The translations under genes were made by a program, and so were the position numbers. A stretch of 13,421 bases of DNA from Spirochaetota bacterium (lineage in GTDB: Bacteria > Spirochaetota > Spirochaetia > Treponematales > Breznakiellaceae), in NCBI GenBank assembly GCA_023406985.1, contig JAEXTK010000235.1:1-13421 (forward strand), written 5' to 3'. Below the pieces are notes generated by a model, which was not told where the DNA came from, did no database searches, and saw only the letters and a list, made by a program, of their open reading frames with translations. Numbering within the stretch: the first letter of the stretch is position 1; the number at the start of each line of letters is the position of its first letter. Below are positions 6,693 through 13,121 of this stretch, piece after piece.

Positions 6693-8669
6693 CTATAAGG
6701 AGGCCCGGTATTGCCCGAGGAAACGGAAGTCCTCGGTCTTCTTCTTCAGCAGCTCCATCGCCGCGTCGAAGGCGCCCTCGGTCTCGGGGACTGATACGTC
6801 CGCGTAGAAGAGGTAGCGCCACGGCTTGCCGGGGATGGGGCGGGATTCCAATTTGGAAAGGTTGATGCCGCGCTCGCTCAACACCTGGAGGCAGGCGAAG
6901 AGGGAGCCGGGTTCGTTCGGGGTGGAGAACACCAAGGACGCCTTGTTCGAGGCGCCGGCGGCGAGGCCCGCGGGGATGGCCGGCACCGCGCCGTCCGTCC
7001 CGTTCCGCGCGATCACGACGAAGCGCGTGTAGTTGAGCGGGTTCGTCTCCACGCCGGACTTGAGGACCTTGAGGCCGTACGCCTTGGCGGCCACTTCCCC
7101 CGCGATCGCGGCGATCTTGGGGTCCGCGTCCTTGGCCACCGAGAGGGCGGCGGTGCCGTTGTCCGAGCAGGGTTCCAGGGTCCACGCGGGATACCGTTCC
7201 AGGAAATCCCGGCATTGGCCGAAGCCCTGCGGATGGCTCCGGACCTTCTTGATCCCTTCGATCGTCGCGTCCTGCGTGCCCATGAGGCAATGCTCGATGC
7301 GGAGCTTGAGCTCGCCGACGACGGCGATGTCCGGATACCGGATGAAGAGGTCGTAGTTCTCGTGGATCGATCCGGTCAGGCTGTTCTCTATGGGGACGAC
7401 CCCGTAGGCCGCCTTCCCTTCCAGCACCGCGTCGAAGACGGCCGCGAAGGAAGGGACGCCGATCGAACGCGCGTCCTCGCCGAAGGCGCGGAAGAGGGCC
7501 TGCTCCGCGAAGGTGCCGCGCTCGCCGGAGAAGGCGACGGCTTCCATGGAAGCCGCGGCTTCCGCGGCCGCACCGGACGCGGAAACCGCAGCGGCCGAAG
7601 TTCCGGAGGTGAAGACCGCGGCCGAGACGGAGCGGCCGTCCGCGGGCCGCGGGGTGCGGAGGAGTTCCTTGCCCACCACCGGGGACAGGGCCTCGATGTC
7701 GCGCATGAGCTTCTCGAACTGTTCGGGGTACAGGGACTGCGGGCCGTCGGAGAGGGCCTGCTCCGGGTGCGGATGGACCTCCACGGTGAGGCCGTCCGCG
7801 CCGGCCGCGATGGCGGCGAGGGCGACGGGGCTCACCTTGGCGCGGATGCCGACCGCGTGGCTCGGGTCCACGAGGACCGGCAGATGGGAGAGCTTCTTGA
7901 CGACCGGGATGGCCGAGATGTCCAGGGTGTTGCGGGTGTAGGTCTCGAACGTGCGGATGCCCCGCTCGCAGAGGATGACGTCCTTGGTCCCCGAAGAGAG
8001 GAGGTACTCGGCGGAGAGGAGCCACTCCTCGATGGTGGCCGAGGGGCCGCGCTTCAGGAGCACCGCTTTGCCGAGGGAGCCGACCTTTTTCAGGAGCTCG
8101 TAGTTCTGCATGTTCCGGGCGCCGATCTGGAAGACGTCGGTGAGGTCCTTCATCATGTCGGCGAGTTCGGGGGAGACGACCTCGGTGACGATGGGCATGC
8201 CGTACTTCTCGCCCGCTTCCTTCATGAACTCCAGGCCCTTCATGCCGAGGCCCTGGAAGGCGTAGGGGCTCGTGCGCGGCTTGTAGGCGCCGCCCCGGAG
8301 CATGACCGCCCCGGATTCGCGCACGAGGCCGGCCGTCTCGAAAATCTGTTCTCGGCTCTCCACCGCGCAGGGGCCCGCGATGACGGAGATGCGGGACCCG
8401 CCGATCTTCACCGGGCCCACCGTGACGATGGTGTCCTCGGGCTGGGTCTCCCGCGAGGCGAGCTCGTAGGGCTTGGAGGTGGCGGCGACGCGCTCCACGC
8501 CGGGCAGCAGGGACAGCTCGCGCACGTCCACGGAGCCCTTGCCGGTCGCGCCGACGATGGCGTCGTCCCCGAACTTCTGCTCCCGCACGCTAAAGCCGCG
8601 CTCGGTCAAATACGAGCGGACGCGGGCCTTGTCGGCGGAAGAGATAGTTTTGGACAGAACGACGACCAT
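6693..8669 (-). CDS. aroF/pheA: Bifunctional DAHP synthase (type I-beta) / prephenate dehydratase fusion
   Basis: One 658-residue frame joins the first enzyme of the shikimate pathway (PEP plus erythrose 4-phosphate to DAHP) to the phenylalanine-branch enzyme that turns prephenate into phenylpyruvate. Residues 1-70 form a ferredoxin-like regulatory domain like that of Thermotoga DAHP synthase. The barrel (about 75-335) has AGPCAVES, GGAYKPRTSPYAFQG and KRGPSAT, and a metal site of Cys101, His271, Glu297 and Asp308. An Ala/Ser-rich linker (about 336-376) leads to the dehydratase (377-553) with GERGTFAEQA, VPIENSLTGSI and the catalytic NYTRF motif (Thr548). A C-terminal ACT domain (about 574-658) has NEPGSL and LESRPIPGKPW, the phenylalanine-binding ESRP motif. 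No chorismate mutase domain fits in the 40-residue linker. The ATG has GGAGG ten bases upstream and a candidate promoter just before that. Both catalytic halves look intact. The gene heads the operon. Confidence 0.95.
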   Translation of the reverse strand: MVVVLSKTISSADKARVRSYLTERGFSVREQKFGDDAIVGATGKGSVDVRELSLLPGVERVAATSKPYELASRETQPEDTIVTVGPVKIGGSRISVIAGPCAVESREQIFETAGLVRESGAVMLRGGAYKPRTSPYAFQGLGMKGLEFMKEAGEKYGMPIVTEVVSPELADMMKDLTDVFQIGARNMQNYELLKKVGSLGKAVLLKRGPSATIEEWLLSAEYLLSSGTKDVILCERGIRTFETYTRNTLDISAIPVVKKLSHLPVLVDPSHAVGIRAKVSPVALAAIAAGADGLTVEVHPHPEQALSDGPQSLYPEQFEKLMRDIEALSPVVGKELLRTPRPADGRSVSAAVFTSGTSAAAVSASGAAAEAAASMEAVAFSGERGTFAEQALFRAFGEDARSIGVPSFAAVFDAVLEGKAAYGVVPIENSLTGSIHENYDLFIRYPDIAVVGELKLRIEHCLMGTQDATIEGIKKVRSHPQGFGQCRDFLERYPAWTLEPCSDNGTAALSVAKDADPKIAAIAGEVAAKAYGLKVLKSGVETNPLNYTRFVVIARNGTDGAVPAIPAGLAAGASNKASLVFSTPNEPGSLFACLQVLSERGINLSKLESRPIPGKPWRYLFYADVSVPETEGAFDAAMELLKKKTEDFRFLGQYRASL

Positions 8670-8693
8670 ATGGTGCGAGCCTCCGGTTTTACA

Positions 8694-8722
8694 ATGCTAG
8701 CGATTCCCTCGCGCTTGGGCAA
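8694..8722 (-). promoter_or_regulatory. Candidate sigma70-type promoter for the aroF/pheA operon
   Basis: On the minus strand TTGCCC (8722-8717) and TAGCAT (8699-8694) lie exactly 17 bases apart, each matching four of six consensus bases. Transcription would start near 8687, giving a leader of only about 18 bases with GGAGG (8684-8680) near its 5' end. This leaves no room for an attenuator after that start. Promoter prediction by eye is weak; position and spacing are the main support. Confidence 0.45.
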
Positions 8723-8825
8723 GGGGATTTCTGCATGTCTATACGTTAAATCGGCTCATATTGCATCTTTTTGCAGGAATAAAGATACGACAATATCGTT
8801 AAAGAAAGTTCGAAACAACAAACAT

Positions 8826-8896
8826 TCCAAATTTGGATTTCGCGCCAAGGCGCGAAGGACGCGAAACAATTATGGAAATTTGCATTGTCTTTCGCG
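8826..8896 (-). terminator. Tandem inverted repeats after atpC, probable transcript end of the atp operon
   Basis: Two bases past the TGA of atpC the minus strand can fold CGCGAAA-GA-CAAT against ATTGTTTCGCG (GA bulged, 13-base loop; 8896-8860). Next comes a perfect TTCGCGCC-TT-GGCGCGAA hairpin (8856-8839), then the palindrome TCCAAATTTGGA (8837-8826) followed by T-rich sequence (ATGTTTGTTGTTTCG). The repeats share the word CGCGAA in both orientations. Position and stems suit transcription termination or mRNA 3'-end protection, but there is no uninterrupted T-run, so an intrinsic terminator is likely rather than certain. The CGCGAA iteration also resembles dispersed intergenic repeats. Confidence 0.5.
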
Positions 8897-8897
8897 C

Positions 8898-9317
8898 TCA
8901 ACCTTTTTTGCCCGCGCGCTCCAGGACCGCGAGGCGGTTCACCGCCCGGTCGTAGCTGGACCGGGCCCGGACCGCCTCGAACTTGAGCATGGTCTCGGCC
9001 AGGCGCTCCTCGGCCCGTTTCTTGGCCTCCTCCGCCCGCTCCCGATCGATCTCCTCGGGCCACTCCGCCGCGCTCGCGAGCACCACGGCGCCCTCGGCCG
9101 TCATCTCGACGATGCCGGTCGTGACCGCCGCCTCCTTCCAGACGCCGTCCTCGCCCTTGATCCTGAGGGCGCTCGTCTGGAGAGGCGCGGTGAACGGCGA
9201 CCGGCCGGCGTACACGCCGATCTCGCCGTCCGCGAGGCGCGCGGTGAAGGCTTCCACCCGGCCCGAGAAGAAGAGGCGGTGGGGCGTGTGCACTTCCAGC
9301 TTGAAGAGGCGCGCCAT
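8898..9317 (-). CDS. atpC: F1Fo ATP synthase epsilon subunit
   Basis: Epsilon is part of the F1 central rotor, contacts gamma and the c-ring, and can inhibit ATP hydrolysis. The 139-residue product begins with the beta-sandwich domain (about 1-85): FKLEVHTPHRLFFSGRVEAF, then LADGEIGVYAGRSPFTAPLQ, a recognisable variant of the common DGEIGVLPGHAP segment. A charged helical hairpin follows (about 88-135: EEIDRERAEEAKKRAEERL). The length is usual for the long form. The ATG lies five bases after the atpD stop, with AAGGAG inside the last atpD codons. It is the last gene of the atp operon, and inverted repeats follow the stop closely. No ATP-binding call on epsilon is attempted. Confidence 0.95.
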   Translation of the reverse strand: MARLFKLEVHTPHRLFFSGRVEAFTARLADGEIGVYAGRSPFTAPLQTSALRIKGEDGVWKEAAVTTGIVEMTAEGAVVLASAAEWPEEIDRERAEEAKKRAEERLAETMLKFEAVRARSSYDRAVNRLAVLERAGKKG

Positions 9318-9322
9318 GGCCT

Positions 9323-10711
9323 TCAGTACTCCTTGGCCTTCTCGAGGACGTCGTCGATGGAGCCGGCCATGAAGAAGGCCTGCTCGCTCACCCCGTCCAT
9401 CTCGCCGTCCAGGATCGCCTTGAAGCCCCGCACCGTCTCGGCCACCGGCACGTACCGGCCCGCGATGCCGGTGAATTTCTCCGCCACGAAGAAGGGCTGG
9501 CTGAAGAAGCGCTGGATCTTGCGCGCGCGGGCGACGGTGAGCTTGTCCTCCGCCGAGAGCTCGTCCATGCCGAGGATGGCGATGATGTCCTGGAGGTCCT
9601 TGTACCGTTGTAGGGTCTGCTGCACCCGGCGCGCGGTCTCGTAGTGGTCCGCGCCCACGATGTCCGGCTCCAGGATGCGGGAGGACGAGGCGAGGGGATC
9701 CACCGCGGGATAGACGCCGAGCTCCACGATCTTGCGCGAGAGGACCGTCGTCGCGTCCAGGTGGGCGAAGGTGGTCGCGGGCGCGGGATCGGTGAGGTCG
9801 TCCGCGGGGACGTACACGGCCTGCACGCTCGTGATGGACCCGCGCGAGGTGCTCGCGATCCGTTCCTGGAGGGCGCCCATCTCGTTCGCGAGGGTCGGCT
9901 GGTAGCCGACGGCGCTCGGGATGCGGCCGAGCAGGGCGGAGACCTCGGCTCCCGCCTGGATGAAGCGGAAGATGTTGTCGATGAAGAGGAGGACATCCTG
10001 GCCCGCCTCGTCGCGGAAATGCTCCGCCATGGAGAGGCCGGAGAGCGCCACGCGCATGCGGGCTCCCGGCGGCTCGTTCATCTGGCCGAAGACGAGCGCG
10101 GTCTTGTCGATGACGCCGGATTCGTTCATCTCGCGCCAGAGGTCCGAGCCTTCGCGCGACCGCTCGCCGACGCCGGTGAAGACGGAGTAGCCCGAGTGCT
10201 CGGTGGCGATGTTGCGGATGAGCTCCATGATGACGACCGTCTTGCCGACGCCCGCGCCGCCGAAGAGGCCGATCTTGCCGCCCTTGGCGTAGGGGGCGAT
10301 GAGGTCGATGACCTTGATGCCCGTCTCGAAGACCTCGGTGGCCGGCTTCTGGTCCTCGAAGTCGGGCGCGCTCCGGTGGATGGAGGCGGTCGCCGTCTCC
10401 GCGAGGGGGCCGAGCCCGTCGATGGGGCGGCCCGCCACGTCGAACATGCGGCCGAGCACGGCTTCGCCCACGGGGACCCGGAGGGGCGCGCCCGTGTCCA
10501 CGACCTCCGCGCCGCGGGAGAGGCCCTCGGTCGCCTCCAGGGCGACGCAGCGGACCCGGTCGTCCCCGATGTGCTGGAGGACCTCCGCGATCACGGTCCG
10601 GCCGGGGGTCTTGATGTGGAGGGCATTCAAAATGGCGGGCACCCGGCCTTGGCTGAAGCGCGCGTCCAGGACGGGACCGACGACCTGCGTCAATACACCG
10701 ATGTTCGGCAT
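9323..10711 (-). CDS. atpD: F1Fo ATP synthase beta subunit
   Basis: Beta carries the catalytic nucleotide sites of F1. The 462-residue product shows the Walker A motif GGAGVGKT (151-158), the catalytic glutamate in VGERSREG (Glu183), the Walker B strand LLFIDN (241-246), IFRFIQAGAEVSALLGR, the signature PAVDPLASSS (335-344) and the catch-loop version DELSAEDK (383-390), where many species have DELSEEDK. The N-terminal barrel starts IGVLTQVVGPVLDARF. Length and domain order are normal and all key residues are present. The ATG at 10711 has AGGAGAG five bases upstream, overlapping the TAG of atpG (10-base gap), which fits translational coupling. The ion carried (H+ or Na+) cannot be told from this subunit; the c subunit is outside the window. 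Confidence 0.99.
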   Translation of the reverse strand: MPNIGVLTQVVGPVLDARFSQGRVPAILNALHIKTPGRTVIAEVLQHIGDDRVRCVALEATEGLSRGAEVVDTGAPLRVPVGEAVLGRMFDVAGRPIDGLGPLAETATASIHRSAPDFEDQKPATEVFETGIKVIDLIAPYAKGGKIGLFGGAGVGKTVVIMELIRNIATEHSGYSVFTGVGERSREGSDLWREMNESGVIDKTALVFGQMNEPPGARMRVALSGLSMAEHFRDEAGQDVLLFIDNIFRFIQAGAEVSALLGRIPSAVGYQPTLANEMGALQERIASTSRGSITSVQAVYVPADDLTDPAPATTFAHLDATTVLSRKIVELGVYPAVDPLASSSRILEPDIVGADHYETARRVQQTLQRYKDLQDIIAILGMDELSAEDKLTVARARKIQRFFSQPFFVAEKFTGIAGRYVPVAETVRGFKAILDGEMDGVSEQAFFMAGSIDDVLEKAKEY

Positions 10712-10721
10712 CGTATCTCTC

Positions 10722-11609
10722 CTACTCTTCCAGGGCCGCGGCCCCGCTCACGATCTCGGTCACTTCCTGGGTGATGGCCGCCTGCCGGGCGCGGTTGTAG
10801 GCCAGGGTCAGGGAGGCGAGCATCTCCTCGGCGTTCTTGGAAGCCTCGTCCATGGCCGACATGCGCGCGCTCTGCTCGCTCGCGTACGCCTCCACGAGGG
10901 CGCCGTACACGACCCCCTTCACGTAGAGCGGCGCCAAGGCATCGAACACCGCCTCGTGGGAGGGCAGGTACTCGAAGCCGATATCCCGCGGCCGTTCGGC
11001 GCCGAAAAGTCCGGTCTTTTTTTTGAGCCGCTCGGAGTCCAGGGGCAGGAGCCGCACGCTCTCCGGTATGAGGCGCACGGCGCTCTGCATGCGCGTGTAG
11101 ACGATGTGGACTTCGTCGAATACCTCCCAGAGGTACTGCGAGGTGACGTAGTCGGCGATCTCCTTGGCGTCGGAAACCTCGGGAAGTTTGGAACGGAAGG
11201 AGAAGTTCTCCAGGATGAAGTACTTGGATCGGATGAAGTAGCGCTGCCCGACCGTGCCCACGACGATGAGGAAGGGATTGGGCAGCCCGGCGCAGAGCTC
11301 CTCCGCGTGGCGCGCGACCGCCGCGTTGTAACCGCCCGCGAGGCCGCGGTCCGTCGTCACGACCACCACGGCCGACCGACGGTCGTCCTTCTTCGTCCGA
11401 TGGTCGAAATACTCGCTCTCCACCACGCCCGCGTCCTCCGCGATCTCGCGCATGGAGGCGCGGATGCGGTCGAAGAAGGGATGCGAGTCCTCCAGCGTCC
11501 GCCGCGCCTTGCGGAGCTTGGCGGTGGAGATGAGCTTCATGGCCTTGGTGACCTGGAGGGTCTGGGACACGCCGCGCATCCGGCTCCGAACGTCCCGAAG
11601 GTTCGCCAC
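10722..11609 (-). CDS. atpG: F1Fo ATP synthase gamma subunit
   Basis: Gamma is the central shaft that turns inside the alpha-beta ring. The 295-residue product begins MANLRDVRSRMRGVSQTLQV with TKAMKLISTAKLRKA (21-35), the N-terminal shaft helix. VTTDRGLAGGYN (84-95) is the conserved Rossmann-like turn. The C-terminal helix ends SLTLAYNRARQAAITQEVTEIVSGAAAL (266-293), the family signature. The start is GTG at 11609 with AGGAG six bases upstream, overlapping the TAG of atpA (nine-base gap). A run of eight A bases at 11017-11024 encodes part of the LKKKTG segment (195-200); the frame remains open across it. Length and ends are standard, so the call is secure. Confidence 0.98.
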   Translation of the reverse strand: MANLRDVRSRMRGVSQTLQVTKAMKLISTAKLRKARRTLEDSHPFFDRIRASMREIAEDAGVVESEYFDHRTKKDDRRSAVVVVTTDRGLAGGYNAAVARHAEELCAGLPNPFLIVVGTVGQRYFIRSKYFILENFSFRSKLPEVSDAKEIADYVTSQYLWEVFDEVHIVYTRMQSAVRLIPESVRLLPLDSERLKKKTGLFGAERPRDIGFEYLPSHEAVFDALAPLYVKGVVYGALVEAYASEQSARMSAMDEASKNAEEMLASLTLAYNRARQAAITQEVTEIVSGAAALEE

Positions 11610-11618
11610 GGCGTACTC

Positions 11619-13121
11619 CTACCGGACCAGGGACTTGTAGGTGTCCACGACGGAAGCGAGCGCGCGCTCCGCTTCCAGGGAGATCGCGCCCGTCTTGGCG
11701 ATGCCCTCCAGGATGTCCGGGTGCTTCATCCGGAGATACTCCGTGAAGCCGTCCAGGAAGGGGCGGACCTGGGAAACGTCCCGATCCATGAGGTGGCCGT
11801 TCACCGCGGCGTAGAGCAGGGTCACCTGCTCCTCCATGGGCCGCGGCGCGTACTGGGCCTGCTTGAGCGCCTCCATGAGCCGCGCTCCCTGCGCCAGCTT
11901 GTCCTGGGTCGCCTTGTCCAGGTCGCTGCCGAACTGGGCGAAGGCGGCGAGTTCCCGGTACTGGGCCAGGTCCAGGCGCAGGCGGCCCGCGACCTTCCGC
12001 ACCGCCTTCGTCTGGGCGGCGCCGCCGACGCGGCTCACCGAGAGGCCCACGTCCACCGCCGGCCGGAAGCCGGAGAAGAAGAGTTCCGAGTCCAGGAAGA
12101 TCTGGCCGTCGGTTATGGAGATGACGTTCGTCGGGATGTAGGAGGAGATGTCGCCGGCCTGGGTCTCCACGATGGGGAGGGCCGTGAGCGAGCCGCCGCC
12201 CAATTCGCTCGAGAGCCGAGCCGCGCGCTCCAGGAGCCGCGAGTGGAGGTAGAAGACGTCGCCGGGAAAGGCCTCGCGTCCCGGCGGACGGCGGAGGAGC
12301 AGGGAAACGGTGCGGTACGCGACGGCGTGCTTGGACAGGTCGTCGTAGACCACGAGCACGTCCTTGCCCGCGGCCATGAAGTGCTCCGCCATGGCGCAGG
12401 CGGAATAAGGGGCCAGGTATTGGAGCGCGGCGGGAGCCGACGCGGCGGCGAGGACCACGAAGGTGTAGTCGAGGGCGCCGTGAAGATCCAGGGTCTTGAT
12501 GATCGCGGCGACGGACGAGGCCTTCTGCCCGATCGCGCAGTACACGCAGAGCACGCCCGTGCCCTTCTGGTTGAGGATCGTGTCGATGGCCAGCGCGGTC
12601 TTGCCGGTCTGGCGGTCCCCGATGATGAGCTCCCGCTGGCCGCGGCCGATGGGGACCATCGCGTCCACCGACATGATGCCGGTCTGGAGGGGCGTATCCA
12701 CCGGACCGCGGGCGATGACGCCGGGCGCGGGCGATTCCACCGGGCTTCGTCCGGCCGCGACGATCGGCCCCTTGCCGTCCAGCGGAGCGCCGAGCGGATC
12801 CACGACGCGGCCGAGCAGGCCCGGTCCGACCGGCACGTCCACGACGCGCCCGGTGCCCCGCGCCTCGTCGCCGTCCCGGATGAGGTACTCGCCGGAAAGG
12901 AGGACGACGCCGACGCCGTCCTCCTCAAGGTTGAGCACGATCCCGGTCGCGCCCGAGGAGAATTCCACGAGCTCGCCGTACATCGCCTTGTCCAGGCCCC
13001 GGACGCGCGCCACCGAGTCGCCCACGGCGGCGACCACGCCGATATTCTCCGTGACGGGGGACGCTTCCCACGTATCGATCTCGCTCCGGATGGCCTTCGC
13101 GAGTTCCCCGAGCTTCACCAT
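11619..13121 (-). CDS. atpA: F1Fo ATP synthase alpha subunit
   Basis: Alpha forms the F1 hexamer with beta and carries the non-catalytic nucleotide sites. I take the ATG at 13121 (500 residues), since GGGGAGG lies six bases upstream and MVKLGELAKAIRSEID is a normal N-terminus; a longer frame to 13205 only re-reads the end of atpH. Visible motifs are Walker A GDRQTGKT (168-175), Walker B VLVVYDD (255-261), the alpha signature PAVDVGLSVSRVGG (354-367) with the arginine finger Arg364, and QYRELAAFAQFGSDLD (387-402). ENIGVVAAVGDSVARVRGLD marks the N-terminal barrel. The gene overlaps the atpH stop by seven bases and is followed nine bases on by atpG. Confidence 0.99.
   Translation of the reverse strand: MVKLGELAKAIRSEIDTWEASPVTENIGVVAAVGDSVARVRGLDKAMYGELVEFSSGATGIVLNLEEDGVGVVLLSGEYLIRDGDEARGTGRVVDVPVGPGLLGRVVDPLGAPLDGKGPIVAAGRSPVESPAPGVIARGPVDTPLQTGIMSVDAMVPIGRGQRELIIGDRQTGKTALAIDTILNQKGTGVLCVYCAIGQKASSVAAIIKTLDLHGALDYTFVVLAAASAPAALQYLAPYSACAMAEHFMAAGKDVLVVYDDLSKHAVAYRTVSLLLRRPPGREAFPGDVFYLHSRLLERAARLSSELGGGSLTALPIVETQAGDISSYIPTNVISITDGQIFLDSELFFSGFRPAVDVGLSVSRVGGAAQTKAVRKVAGRLRLDLAQYRELAAFAQFGSDLDKATQDKLAQGARLMEALKQAQYAPRPMEEQVTLLYAAVNGHLMDRDVSQVRPFLDGFTEYLRMKHPDILEGIAKTGAISLEAERALASVVDTYKSLVR

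Larger units (their letters stand above)
8670..8897. other. AT-rich spacer between the atp operon and the amino-acid operon
   Basis: This 228-base region is the only long non-coding stretch in the window and is markedly richer in A and T than its surroundings, especially 8740-8840. Its left end carries the candidate aroF/pheA promoter and ribosome binding site; its right end carries an inverted-repeat cluster after atpC. The minus strand also has a TATAGA hexamer near 8740, without a good -35 partner, and a 6-bp inverted repeat ATCTTT/AAAGAT around a ten-base loop (8764-8785). I find no credible small gene and no Phe- or Tyr-rich leader peptide. Confidence 0.7.

Noticed and set aside
8670..8897. 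Attenuator leader peptide or T-box upstream of aroF/pheA
   Set aside because: The short frames here (for example MSRFNV-stop on the minus strand) are not rich in Phe or Tyr, and I see no T-box sequence or terminator/antiterminator pair.
8746..9063. Minus-strand frame of 105 codons spanning the end of atpC and the AT-rich spacer
   Set aside because: Its first part is out-of-frame atpC and its end is spacer sequence; no ribosome binding site or domain supports it.
7215..9644. Very long open frame on the plus strand (about 809 codons)
   Set aside because: It is antisense to aroF/pheA, atpC and part of atpD, which have clear family motifs. Long antisense frames are expected in GC-rich coding DNA, and its product is a Gly/Arg/Glu/His-rich string with no domain.
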